Notes: generated by a model from the letters alone, not told the origin. Positions 55,462-63,841 are shown, counted from the stretch's first letter. The stretch is 64,000 nucleotides of DNA from Anaerolineales bacterium (GCA_020634855.1 JACKAU010000013.1:1-64000); one strand, 5' to 3'. Translations and numbers: made by a program.

Positions 55462-55797
55462 ATGGTCGCCGAAGCCACCGTCCCCTATACCACCGGCCCA
55501 ACCGAAGCCGACGTTCACGCCCAACTCGACCGAGCCAAAGCCGAACTGGCCGACTTGGACGCCCGCATCGCCCCGCTGCAAGCCGAAATCGACCAACTGA
55601 CCCGCCACTTTTGGGTCGATAAAAAAGCGGTCAAAGCCAACAAGTACGACTTAAGCGCCAGCCGCTACCGCCAAATCCCGCCCGACGAAACCTACCACGA
55701 AGACCCCCACGTGACGATGCAGCGCCTGCTAACCCTGGAGCGAGTGATGCGTGAGGAGGTCGAGGCGTTGGAGGTACTGATTGATGACATTCAATGA
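55462..55797 (+). pseudogene. displaced HsdM C-terminal segment
   Basis: An open frame of 111 codons from an ATG at 55462 (MVAEATVPYTTGPTEADV). It has a coiled coil (DVHAQLDRAKAELADLDARI) and FWVDKKAVKANKYDLSASRY, which is the standard C-terminus of HsdM (N-terminal partner of HsdS). It is offset by one base from the main hsdM frame. It may be made as a separate polypeptide and complement in trans, or be a remnant. The end overlaps hsdS. Confidence 0.8.
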
Positions 55798-56946
55798 TTG
55801 GCATACCGTGAGGCTTGCGGATTTGATTCAAAGTGCCCAACCGGGGTTTGCCACTGGTGAACGAGCCGACGACGGTGTCATACAAATGCGAATGAATAAT
55901 GTCACAACGAATGGAGAACTGGATTGGTCAAAATTCATTCGAGTACCCACAACAAACAAGCAAGTGCAGAAATATAGCCTCAAGTCAGGTGATGTTTTGT
56001 TTAACAGTACAAATAGTCCAGAACTTGTCGGAAAGACTACGGCATTTCTGGGACACAAAGAGCCTATTGTATTCAGTAATCATTTTTTGCGGTTACGAAC
56101 CAATGGTAGAAGACTCGATCCGCAATATTTAGCAAGATGGCTTACAAAACAATGGCAACTGAGAGTATTTGAGAAGTATTGTACTCAATGGGTGAACCAA
56201 GCGACTGTACGTAAAGAAGACCTCTTGTCGTTAGAAATTCCCCTCCCACCCCTCGACGAGCAGCGGCGGATAGCGGCCATCCTCAGCCGGGCCGACCGGC
56301 TGCGGCGGCTGCGGCGCACCGCCCTCGAATTGAGCGACGGCTATCTGCAATCGGTCTTTTTGGAGATGTTCGGCGAATTAGAAAATTATGTTCCATTGGG
56401 TAAGTTGGTAACTATTACAGGTGGAGGGACGCCTTCACGTAAGATTGTGGAATATTATCAAGGTGACATTCCTTGGTTAACTGCAAAGGATATGATTGCA
56501 GACTACATTTCAGATACGCAGGAACACGTTACAGCAGAAGCGATAAAAAAAAGTGCAACCAAACTCGTGCCGAAAGGATCAATCTTGGTTGTTGTCAAAA
56601 GTAAAGTATTAATGCGTCGCTTACCTCTTGCTATTACAAAAGTGCCTCTTTGTCACGGTCAAGATATCAAGTCTATTCAATGTTCTGACAGAATTGCACC
56701 TGAATTTTTGGTCTATGTATTAAAACATAACACCCCTAACTTACTTAATCAGGCCGAGGAGCAAATACAGAAGGTTTAACGTTACCGATGTTAAGAGAAA
56801 TACAAGTGCCCAATGCTTCTGTTCTCCTCCAACAAAAATTTGCCAGTATCGTGCGGCATGTGGAACGGCTGCGGTCGCAGCAGCGGGAAGCGTTGCGGCA
56901 AGCGGAAGGGCTTTTTCAGGCGTTATTGCATGAGGCGTTTCAATAG
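55784..56946 (+). pseudogene. hsdS: type I restriction specificity subunit, two frameshifts near the 3' end
   Basis: First target-recognition domain 55790-56230 (NDWHTVRLADLIQSAQPGF), then the conserved linker IPLPPLDEQRRIAAILSRAD and helix (56235-56380), then the second domain (LGKLVTITGGGTPSRKIVEY). The frame stops at 56779, but FNVTDV in the next frame and REIQVPNASVLLQQKFASIV with ERLRSQQREALRQAE in the third complete a normal HsdS to the stop at 56946. Two apparent one-base gains (near 56773 and 56794) cause this. The recognition domains are AT-rich while the linker helices are GC-rich. ATG at 55784 overlaps the preceding frame. Confidence 0.9.
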
Positions 56947-57044
56947 TTAATGGTTAATTGTTAATAATTAATGGTTAATGGTTGGGGGGTATGGTGGAGG
57001 CGCTTTGTCGGGAGCTGGAATAATTAATAATTAATTGTTGCCAG
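56947..57044. repeat. TTAATGGTTAAT short-word tract
   Basis: Repeats of TTAATGGTTAATTG and AATAATTAATAATTAATTG around a GC-rich core; no gene. It truncates the HXXEE remnant that follows. Confidence 0.75.
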
Positions 57045-57297
57045 CCTATGACCACATTAACGATCAGGGACGTATTGCTATTAAGGGGAACCTGTCTGGT
57101 TGTATACTTGAAAACAGGACTGAATTTATCATCCCTGGGAAATAACCGGGATAGCGATATTCTTCAAATTGATGCAAGAACAAAGAAACCAAACTGACCC
57201 AAAGCAACCCTGAGAGACCACTGAGTTTAGTGATGAACAGAAACAATCCCACCCCTAAAGCCAGGACAAGTCCGATGTCATACCAATGATTTCTCAA
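57045..57297 (-). pseudogene. HXXEE-domain membrane protein remnant
   Basis: Starts at a TTG (57297) with LRNHWYDIGLVLALGVGLFL, one membrane helix, then the family motif LHQFEEYRYPGYFPG. After SSIQPDRFPL the frame ends at 57064, but a one-base shift (near 57078) restores NSNTSLIVNVVIGW, the usual continuation, before the gene breaks off in the TTAAT tract. So it is both frameshifted and truncated to about half of the usual 150 residues. HXXEE proteins are of unknown function and are common in gene cassettes. Confidence 0.75.
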
Positions 57298-57359
57298 AAA
57301 TGCATCTTTTTTGCGTACAACAGACCAATAATTCGGCCTGGTTCATTGAGAGGGTTCAC

Positions 57360-57738
57360 CTAATCGACAATTTTCCAGTAAGAGTCTTTGTGGACCACTT
57401 TACCCTCCCGAAATTCAAGCAGGTCAACGCCTTGCACTTCCACCCGAATACCAGCGGGTCGTTCCTGTCAGCGTCCATTTTGACACCCCCATATTATCGC
57501 ACACCCAATGGCTGTCGTCCCCATAGTGGACATCGGGCAGGCCGCTAAAGCGGCTGGCCAATGCTTCGCGTACATTAGATTTACCGATAAAACGCTGTCC
57601 CCAAGGCTCTGGGCCGCGTGGCATACATAAACTACAGTCATCGGCAAAGAACGCCATAATCGCATCTAAATCGTGCCGATTGAATGCCGCCAGAAATTCT
57701 TTCAAGGTTTCAACACTGACTGAGTGATTACCAGACAT
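57360..57738 (-). pseudogene. SnoaL-like (NTF2-fold) protein with one frameshift
   Basis: Begins MSGNHSVSVETLKEFLAAFN with AGGAGAAG upstream; motifs FNRHDLDAIMAFFADDC and VSKWTLTGTT follow. Near 57453 one extra base shifts the frame to an early stop at 57424; the other frame gives IRVEVQGVDLLEFREGKVV and KDSYWKIVD, the normal end, with a stop at 57360. Complete otherwise (about 125 residues). Probably a small-molecule binding or isomerase fold. Last in the minus-strand cassette-like series. Confidence 0.85.
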
Positions 57739-57785
57739 CGTCTTCTCCTGTTTAATTTCTTTTTATATAGTTGTCCTGCTACTTC

Positions 57786-57966
57786 GCCCAACAGCGTGAC
57801 CGCTAAGCGACGAGCATTTCGCGAACGGGCTGCAAGCACCGCAGCGAAAGCGCCGTCGTTTCATTCACTCATTATCCGGCGCAGCGAGCGCAGCCAGTGC
57901 CGCCGGGAACAAACGAATACCGGAGCGCAGTAATGGATCCGCCGCTTGTTGTCAGGTGGGTTGGAT
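57786..57966 (-). other. attC-like site A (integron recombination site)
   Basis: On the minus strand it starts with ATCCAAC (57966-57960, RYYYAAC) and ends with GTTGGGC (57792-57786, GTTRRRY). TGAC near the start pairs with GTCA near the end, as L'' and L' do. The middle contains GAAACGACGGCGCTTTCGCT, shared with sites B and D (C has a variant). It lies just 3' of the DUF4365 gene. Confidence 0.7.
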
Positions 57967-57979
57967 TACACCCCCCTTT

Positions 57980-58954
57980 CTATGGTAAATCTGCTTCGGT
58001 AATCCCGTAGAGCTTTAGTATTTCCTCCCGAAAATCACCTTCAAATTCCTGAGTAAAAAATTCGACTGACTGAAAGAGTGCCTCTAATTCTTCAGCCGGG
58101 ATAATTCTTTGCCTCGCTAAATATTTCAACCTATCAGCAGGAGCCGGCAAATATGTAAAAAGATCACGTATAAGTTCTGCCACATTATCCGCCCCATGTG
58201 ACAAAAGATAATGAATAGCCTTTATTAAATTAGCTAACTCTTCATCACTCGCTTGAGTTATACGTTCAATAAAGAAATGTCGTTGAGTTTGAGGTACTAC
58301 TGGAAAATACCAGGACAAACGATATCCAGCATCAGCAAGAACTTCCGGCGGACTCTTGGACACAAGAAGAATGTTAGTTAGGCGTTTCCACGCAGCCGCC
58401 TTACTTTCTTGGTCAATAGCTTGCGTTGCTTCTATAGGCTCTTCTTGTAACCGTGCAACTTGTTCCACATTTTCAGTCGTCACAGGCATATCATAAAATT
58501 GTTGTACAAAATGTATGAGGCTAAATGATATGTTTTGATGGTTTAGCTCATTACCTTCATTAAGTCTTTCTATAACACGGTATGGACCCTCCTGCTTTAT
58601 AATTCGGTGGGAGTGGGTCGTTAAATTGAACCATACAGCTTTTTTCAATGATGGACTAAACACTATGCCAAACACAGGTAAAATATATCGTGACCAATAA
58701 TTAAAGTGCTTACGTTCGGCGCGAAGAGTAAATAACTCCTTTTTAATATCAACAAATGAGTCACCACTCTTGATTTGAAGCCCTGCTAATTTACCAGTAG
58801 CATTTCCTTGTTCATCTACTAATTCAATCTGAGCATCTATACCTACATCTGTATTTGGAGTTTCACGAAAGATAATGCCAGCCAATGAAAAGACATAGCC
58901 AGCATAATAAACTCCGATTCTTTCAGTAATTGTACTATTTGGGACAAATGGCAT
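57980..58954 (-). CDS. DUF4365-domain protein (nuclease-like fold)
   Basis: A 324-residue protein. Residues 8-140 are a DUF4365 domain with GIDAQIELVDEQGNATG and LAGLQIKSGDSF; the Asp and the Q-x-K pair resemble the active site of PD-(D/E)XK nucleases. The C-terminal 170 residues are helical and unassigned. DUF4365 is usually fused to or near helicases or NTPases in defence loci; here it is alone between attC-like sites, as a cassette gene. Lower GC than the housekeeping region. The ribosome site is weak (GGTTATATA before ATG). Confidence 0.8.
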   Translation of the reverse strand: MPFVPNSTITERIGVYYAGYVFSLAGIIFRETPNTDVGIDAQIELVDEQGNATGKLAGLQIKSGDSFVDIKKELFTLRAERKHFNYWSRYILPVFGIVFSPSLKKAVWFNLTTHSHRIIKQEGPYRVIERLNEGNELNHQNISFSLIHFVQQFYDMPVTTENVEQVARLQEEPIEATQAIDQESKAAAWKRLTNILLVSKSPPEVLADAGYRLSWYFPVVPQTQRHFFIERITQASDEELANLIKAIHYLLSHGADNVAELIRDLFTYLPAPADRLKYLARQRIIPAEELEALFQSVEFFTQEFEGDFREEILKLYGITEADLP

Positions 58955-58988
58955 TATATAACCATACTTTATGAAGGTTACCTTACCG

Positions 58989-59157
58989 TCCTAACGGTGC
59001 AGCGGATAAGCAGCGAGCCTTCCGCGAACGGACTACAAGCCCGGCAGCGAAAGCGCCGTCGTTTCATCCGCTGGTACTCCGGCCAGCGAGCGCCGCGAGT
59101 GCCGCCGGGAACAAGCGGATGCCGGGGCGCAGCGGCGGATCCTCCGCCCCGTTCATC
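58989..59157 (-). other. attC-like site B
   Basis: It ends (minus strand) in GTTAGGA (58995-58989). The middle shares GAAACGACGGCGCTTTCGCT and GGAAGGCTCGCTGCTTA with the other sites, and GGCGGCACTCGCGGCGCTCG with A. The other end is less clear (GATGAAC at 59157-59151). A further GC-rich stem runs to about 59180. It lies 3' of the DUF4926 gene. Confidence 0.6.
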
Positions 59158-59292
59158 CGGGCCGCGCAGCGAGCTGGATGAGTCACATGCCCAAAATTCA
59201 GCCGATTGCGGGCCAGCGAAATTACCTCAAAGCCAAAACTAACGCCATAGGCACAACTAACTTCAAAAAGCAATTCGGCTAGGATTCTCTTG

Positions 59293-59646
59293 TTAGGGTA
59301 TATTGGGGGGAGGGCTATGTCCTTGTAGACCGAGCTTCTGTCCCCGGAAAGATAGAAACCGGGCAAAATCCAGAACCTCCTGGGCCGCATCGTCCGGAAG
59401 ATTAGCAATGATAGTGGCCGCTTGTTCCACTAGCGGGACAGCTTGCCCTGTTTCGGCCCGCCAGATGACGACAAACTGTTCTGGTCGAAGCGCAAAAAAA
59501 TCAAGCGTCTCACCGGTCTCATTGACAAATTCAACTTCATAGGCTTCGTTGTTGTGCTTGAGCACAATGGTTCCTTGCGTCCCAACGCGGACGTTTCGCT
59601 CTGGTATATCAACTATCAACTCAATAACATCACCAATATCTGGCAT
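59293..59646 (-). CDS. DUF4926 protein with DUF2281-like tail
   Basis: A 117-residue protein. The N-terminal 60 residues are an SH3-like DUF4926 domain (VELIVDIPERNVRVGTQGT, then YEVEFVNETGETLDFFAL); the C-terminus (ATIIANLPDDAAQEVLDFAR) resembles DUF2281, a segment found in small antitoxin-like proteins. It starts six bases after the DUF6883 gene and forms a two-gene unit with it. A toxin-antitoxin-like pair is plausible but unproven. Confidence 0.75.
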   Translation of the reverse strand: MPDIGDVIELIVDIPERNVRVGTQGTIVLKHNNEAYEVEFVNETGETLDFFALRPEQFVVIWRAETGQAVPLVEQAATIIANLPDDAAQEVLDFARFLSFRGQKLGLQGHSPPPNIP

Positions 59647-59652
59647 CCTATC

Positions 59653-60057
59653 CTACCTTCGTTTCACATAAAGCGTTGCCAGATAGGCTATATCACTATT
59701 CGGCGGCACGAGCCAACCTGTTCTGACAACTGCTTGTTGACCTTGTATTCCTTCAACAGTCACGTCAACGCTATATCGTTTTCCAAAATGATCTTCACTG
59801 CGATAAATGGCTTCGGCGTGGAGTGATTTGGTTTCAAGCTGGGCTATGAGGACGGTATAATTTTCTTTGGTAAAGCCTAAAATAGCCTCAAACAGAATGG
59901 CTTTATGTTTCCCATACGGCGAGTTTGGGTCTAGCGCATAGTGGGTTAGTTTACGAGCGTCAATAACAGTTTGATTAACGATATCCCTTAGTTTCAAAAT
60001 ATAGGCTCCTGCGCGTGGGAGAGCCATCCCCATCACATCTTTGATTGAACTTGACAT
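59653..60057 (-). CDS. DUF6883 domain protein
   Basis: A 134-residue protein. Residues 20-134 match the DUF6883 pattern: DARKLTHYALDPNSPYGKHK, AILGFTKENY, then FGKRYSVDVTVEGIQGQQAVV and RTGWLVPPNSDIAYLATLY. Proteins of this family are often beside DUF4926 genes, as here. Function unknown; the small size, pairing and cassette location suit a toxin or stress module. Begins with ATG at 60057 just past attC-like site C. Confidence 0.72.
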   Translation of the reverse strand: MSSSIKDVMGMALPRAGAYILKLRDIVNQTVIDARKLTHYALDPNSPYGKHKAILFEAILGFTKENYTVLIAQLETKSLHAEAIYRSEDHFGKRYSVDVTVEGIQGQQAVVRTGWLVPPNSDIAYLATLYVKRR

Positions 60058-60126
60058 GAGATTTTACTGTCAAACTCTGAGAATAAAAAATGCAACGGCT
60101 ACAGTAAAAGTTCTATCAGGCCAATA

Positions 60127-60261
60127 CCCTAACGGGGCGACCCCTAAGCAACGATCCTTTCCCGAACAGGCTGCAAGCACGGTAGCGAAACCGCCGTCGT
60201 TTCATTCGCTTGTTCTCCGACCTGCGAGCGCAGCGAACCGGATTAACGGCTCAAATTAGGT
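60127..60261 (-). other. attC-like site C
   Basis: Minus strand from ACCTAAT (60261-60255, one change from RYYYAAC) to GTTAGGG (60133-60127). Inside: GCTTGCAGCCTGTTCGGGAA and GAACAAGCGAATGAAACGAC. 135 bases. Immediately 3' of the second SnoaL-like gene. Confidence 0.65.
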
Positions 60262-60267
60262 GTAGGC

Positions 60268-60651
60268 TTAATACATGGGATTGCCGCTTTTCGATTCACT
60301 CGGCACCTGTTGTATGGAATCCCAGTGCTCAACAATTTTCCCGTTTTCATCGAAGCGAAGGAAATCCATCGTGACGTATTCGTCGCCGCCAGGCCAGACT
60401 TGATGCGTATGGAGAGCCACTAAATCGCCTTCCGCAACCGCTCGCACGAATTCAATTTCCTTATTAGGATATTCTTTGGCCATCTCATCAAAGTACGCGA
60501 TGAAACCTTCTTTGCCGTCGGGTACTAGCGGATTATGCTGAATGTACTCAGCGCCAACGTATCTCTTAACTGCCTCGGCCGGCTCCCCCATATACGCCAT
60601 ACGGTAAAACTCAATAGCGTTCTGTTTGTTCAAGTCTAGATCGTGTTGCAT
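60268..60651 (-). CDS. SnoaL-like (NTF2-fold) protein
   Basis: About 127 residues from the ATG at 60651, chosen because AAAGGAAC lies before it. SnoaL pattern: NAIEFYRMAYMGEPAEAVKR, YIQHNPLVPDGKEGFIAYFD, LVALHTHQVWPGGDEYVTMD and KIVEHWDSIQQVP, with the His and Asp residues that line the pocket in related enzymes. Intact, unlike the copy at 57360-57738. SnoaL-like genes are frequent in integron cassettes. Its substrate is unknown. Confidence 0.88.
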   Translation of the reverse strand: MQHDLDLNKQNAIEFYRMAYMGEPAEAVKRYVGAEYIQHNPLVPDGKEGFIAYFDEMAKEYPNKEIEFVRAVAEGDLVALHTHQVWPGGDEYVTMDFLRFDENGKIVEHWDSIQQVPSESKSGNPMY

Positions 60652-60693
60652 CTTCGTGTTCCTTTCATTCAAATACATCGTCGGGGTCCACAC

Positions 60694-60812
60694 ACCTCAC
60701 GGAGCGACCGCTAAGCGCCGAGCCTTCCACAAACGGACTGCAAGCACCGCAGCGAAAGCGCCGTCGTTTCATTCACTCGTTCTCCGTCTAGAGGACACAG
60801 CGAATACCGCTA
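60694..60812 (-). other. attC-like site D
   Basis: It ends in GTGAGGT (60700-60694, one change from GTTRRRY). Its core, GAAACGACGGCGCTTTCGCT followed by GCGGTGCTTGCAG, is identical to site A. The opposite end is unclear. It is the outermost site; DNA from 60813 to 61014 shows no gene. Confidence 0.55.
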
Positions 60813-61014
60813 CATAAATTTTGTCAAAATAAGTCTGGGTATGGAGATGGTTAGTTTGAGAATTAAGTCTATGAAGGAAGAGCGAAATAGGCCAAACAAA
60901 TCGAAGTCGACAACTTAATTGTACCCGCACAATCCCTAACATGACAAGCAACTGAGGTCAATTTCGCCGCCCACAAAAAAAGCCCCACGCACCAAATCCA
61001 CAGCCCGCAGAGCT

Positions 61015-61096
61015 TTCTCCAATTTCCAGTCTCTAATCTCTAATCTCCCTGCCACCCTGCCACCCTGCAACCCTGCCACCCTGCAACCCTGCCACA
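61015..61096. repeat. CCACCCTGCAACCCTG short-word tract
   Basis: CTAATCTCTAATCTCC words are followed by six or seven CCACCCTGCC/CAACCCTGCC units, directly 3' of the amylase gene. Same class of short-word repeats as in the glycosyltransferase genes. Confidence 0.85.
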
Positions 61097-62872
61097 TCAT
61101 TCATCCTTCAAAAGAATTGCCCCCCACAATGGAGCCAGCGACACGCGAATTTTCCCGCCCTCTACCGTATATTGAGCCTGATCATTCAGCACATCCGTCA
61201 CCGTTCCGGCGGCGGATACCTCAAGCTCGACGGTCTGGGCTTGGCGGGTGTTGTTTAAGGCTACAATCACCATTTGCCCCTCAAAATGCCGGCTGTAGGC
61301 GTAGATTTGCTGTTGATCATCCGTCAACAGCGTCTGAAAATCGCCGAGACTCAACGCGGGGTATTGATGACGAATGCTAATCAAGTGTCTGTAGGTTTCC
61401 AACAGATCGATGTTGACCGCCACCGTATCAGGCGTTTCGCGAGTGCTTCCGTCCGGCAGAAAGCGTTCCGGCTCATAATCCAGATCGTCCCACACCATCG
61501 GTTTTCGACAGCACGGATCATTAGCGCCCCACATCCCGACTTCATCGCCGTAATAAATCATCGGTGCGCCCACGTAGGTCATCATAAACAGCGCGATTAA
61601 CTTTTGCACAGCATACGCTGCCGCTGTCGGCTTACGCACGTTATAGTTGGGATTGTCAGCCGCTTTAGTCGCATGAAAATAGGTCAGCCAATTTCGATAG
61701 CGTTCCCCATCGCGATTGACAATATGCGAGGCCAGCCGGTCGGAATCGTGGCTGTCCATCAGGTTTTGCTGGACGTAGGACACGCCTTCATCAAAGGCAT
61801 TACGTAAATCTCGTAGAAACGTATCGAATTCGGAGGTCGTGATCCGCTTCGCCTCGTTAATAAAATAATCGGCGCAGGCAAACCCCACGTTGTAATTCAT
61901 AACCGCATCAAACTCATCGCCTTCAAGGTAAGGTTGCAACACCTCAATCGGATCGATGACTTCTGCTGTCAGGTACGCTTCCGGGTTGATGGATTTAACG
62001 TGCTGGCGCCACGCTTTCCAGAAAGGATGTTTGACGCAATAGGCCACATCCAGCCGCCAGCCGTCAATACCGTCTTGGGGATCGCCATGCGGCGACATCC
62101 ACCGCGTGGTGCAGTCGAAAATATACTGTCTCGGGCCGGCCACGGCTCCATGCTCATCCTGACGCCATTCCGGCAGTTCGGCGACGTTCCACCAGCCCGT
62201 ATAGGAAAATTTCGTTCCCTGCTCCGCATCATCCCAGGAATCGATGGAAAACCACTCTTTATAGCGCGACTGCTGCTGGTTTTTAACCACATCCTGAAAC
62301 ATCGGATTGCGCAGGCTGACATGGTTAAACACCCCATCGAAAATAATCCGCATGCCTCGGCGGTGGACCTCCTGAATGAGTTGCAGCGCCAGGTTATCGG
62401 CGGCGGTCCAGACCCAGGTTGATGGATCGCCCGCATCTTCCTGGGCCATCAACGTTTTATCCCCGTCCGGGTCAGGCCCTAGCGTGCCATCAATATGATG
62501 ATAGACCACGCCATCATATTTGTGATGCGACGGCGATTGAAAGACCGGATTCAGATAGATGGCCGTAATGCCGAGGTCTTGCAGGTAATCCAATTTATCA
62601 AGAATGCCCTGCAAATCGCCGCCATACCTCCGTCGCACAATATTAAATACGATGTCCTGCCCATTGGCCTGCTCATAAGGCTGTAATTCATACCAATCCG
62701 ATGTCCAGGGGTGAATCTGCCAGGGCGACTCCAAATCATGCGGCCACGCGCCCTCGATATCCGCTAACGTCGGATTGCCGGCCGGATTACCATTGCGAAA
62801 GCGATCCGGAAAAATTTGATACCACACCACGGTTTTGGCCCACTGCGGGACCCAATCTTGTGTATTGTTCAT
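61097..62872 (-). CDS. GH13 alpha-amylase-family glycoside hydrolase (cyclomaltodextrinase/neopullulanase-like)
   Basis: A 591-residue enzyme acting on alpha-glucans or cyclodextrins. The N-terminus lacks a signal peptide, so it is probably cytoplasmic, and begins at WAKTVVWYQIFPDRF, the start typical of maltogenic amylases. Conserved regions: I DGVFNH, II GWRLDVAYCV (nucleophile Asp), III AEVIDP (acid Glu) and IV LMDSHDSDR (transition-state Asp). IYYGDEVGMWGANDPCCRKP follows, and a C-terminal beta domain (VIVALNNTRQ) completes it. TGAGGCT precedes the ATG. It stands alone; the exact specificity is not certain. Confidence 0.93.
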   Translation of the reverse strand: MNNTQDWVPQWAKTVVWYQIFPDRFRNGNPAGNPTLADIEGAWPHDLESPWQIHPWTSDWYELQPYEQANGQDIVFNIVRRRYGGDLQGILDKLDYLQDLGITAIYLNPVFQSPSHHKYDGVVYHHIDGTLGPDPDGDKTLMAQEDAGDPSTWVWTAADNLALQLIQEVHRRGMRIIFDGVFNHVSLRNPMFQDVVKNQQQSRYKEWFSIDSWDDAEQGTKFSYTGWWNVAELPEWRQDEHGAVAGPRQYIFDCTTRWMSPHGDPQDGIDGWRLDVAYCVKHPFWKAWRQHVKSINPEAYLTAEVIDPIEVLQPYLEGDEFDAVMNYNVGFACADYFINEAKRITTSEFDTFLRDLRNAFDEGVSYVQQNLMDSHDSDRLASHIVNRDGERYRNWLTYFHATKAADNPNYNVRKPTAAAYAVQKLIALFMMTYVGAPMIYYGDEVGMWGANDPCCRKPMVWDDLDYEPERFLPDGSTRETPDTVAVNIDLLETYRHLISIRHQYPALSLGDFQTLLTDDQQQIYAYSRHFEGQMVIVALNNTRQAQTVELEVSAAGTVTDVLNDQAQYTVEGGKIRVSLAPLWGAILLKDE

Positions 62873-62879
62873 AGCCTCA

Positions 62880-63030
62880 ACTCATTTTCTGTTGTAAGCG
62901 TTCAGCTATCAGCCTTCAGCCGTCAGCTTTAACGCTAAAGATAACATCTGGGCTTTCATGACCGACTATGTAACCCAAATATTTGCCAAAATAAGCCCAA
63001 AGCTGATAGCTGACAGCTAAGGGCTGCACA
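62880..63030. repeat. CAGCTATCAGCCTTCAGC short-word inverted tract
   Basis: CAGCTATCAGCCTTCAGCCGTCAGC (62907 onward) faces AGCTGATAGCTGACAGCTAAG (63000-63020). Non-coding, between the amylase and DUF1697 genes; of the same family as words inside paralogue 1. Confidence 0.75.
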
Positions 63031-63044
63031 CTTACCAAATAAAT

Positions 63045-63587
63045 TCAACCCAGCAGTTCCAGCAATTTTGTTGTCGTCTGCCAACTACGGATGGTCATCG
63101 ATTTGTAAGCGGGGGCGGCCATGATTTTACTCAACCGGCTTTTAGTGCGTTGGGCGCTGAGACGCTGCGAGTAGATCACCCCCTCGCCTGCCCAGATTTT
63201 ATCGACGCCCTCGCGGGGCGAAAATACCGGCATAGCCTGATCCATGTCAATATCAATCAGAAAAATGGCATCGCTGTGATACTGGTCGGGCTGGTCGCCA
63301 AAGCCTTTAGGTTTGTTCTCAATAACGGCTTGGAACTGCCGGCGCGTTAACACTAAAACTTTGATGAGCTTATTATCAAGGGTGAATTTTTCAGGCAGCA
63401 GCCCTTCAATCTGAGTTTTGATCGTATCAGGTTGTTGGTCGGATTCTAAAATTACGTTACCACTAGCAATATACGTTGAAACCTGAGCAAAACCCAATTC
63501 TTCCAAGCATTGCCTCAAGTCCGCCATGCGCACTTTATTTTTGCCGCCAACATTAATGCCACGGATAAGGATGACATAGGTGTTCAT
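63045..63587 (-). CDS. DUF1697 protein
   Basis: A 180-residue protein of the DUF1697 family: it starts MNTYVILIRGINVGGKNKVR, then DLRQCLEELGFAQVSTYIAS and GNVILES, and ends with RSWQTTTKLLELL. Family length and ends are normal. Function unknown; cytoplasmic. It may be transcribed alone or with the amylase downstream (172-base gap containing repeats). Confidence 0.92.
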   Translation of the reverse strand: MNTYVILIRGINVGGKNKVRMADLRQCLEELGFAQVSTYIASGNVILESDQQPDTIKTQIEGLLPEKFTLDNKLIKVLVLTRRQFQAVIENKPKGFGDQPDQYHSDAIFLIDIDMDQAMPVFSPREGVDKIWAGEGVIYSQRLSAQRTKSRLSKIMAAPAYKSMTIRSWQTTTKLLELLG

Positions 63588-63841
63588 TTTTTATTGCACC
63601 TGAAATAGAAGGAAATAGAAATTGTATTAGATTTCCGGCTCCACTTCTGACTTTTTTGGTTTGAAGTGGTTTGGTTTAGATCCTATAGAAAATCAGAAAA
63701 AATGTTCGCCCGGAAGTATACCACGGCCTCACCACAGTGACCAACGGCCGCGTTTACCGGCTGGCCCGGCGGAACCCTTTGTTCTAGAATTTGAGCCTCG
63801 AAAAATTGGGTTGCAGCGCGGCCACGCCCGCTTCAATTGCG

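Noticed and set aside
59151..59280. Extra gene between attC-like site B and the DUF4926 gene
   Set aside because: Only short frames with repeat-derived Arg/Pro-rich translations; better explained as part of the structured repeat.
56947..61096. Complete transposon or prophage carrying the accessory genes
   Set aside because: No transposase, integrase, or phage structural gene was found, and no flanking target duplication was recognised.
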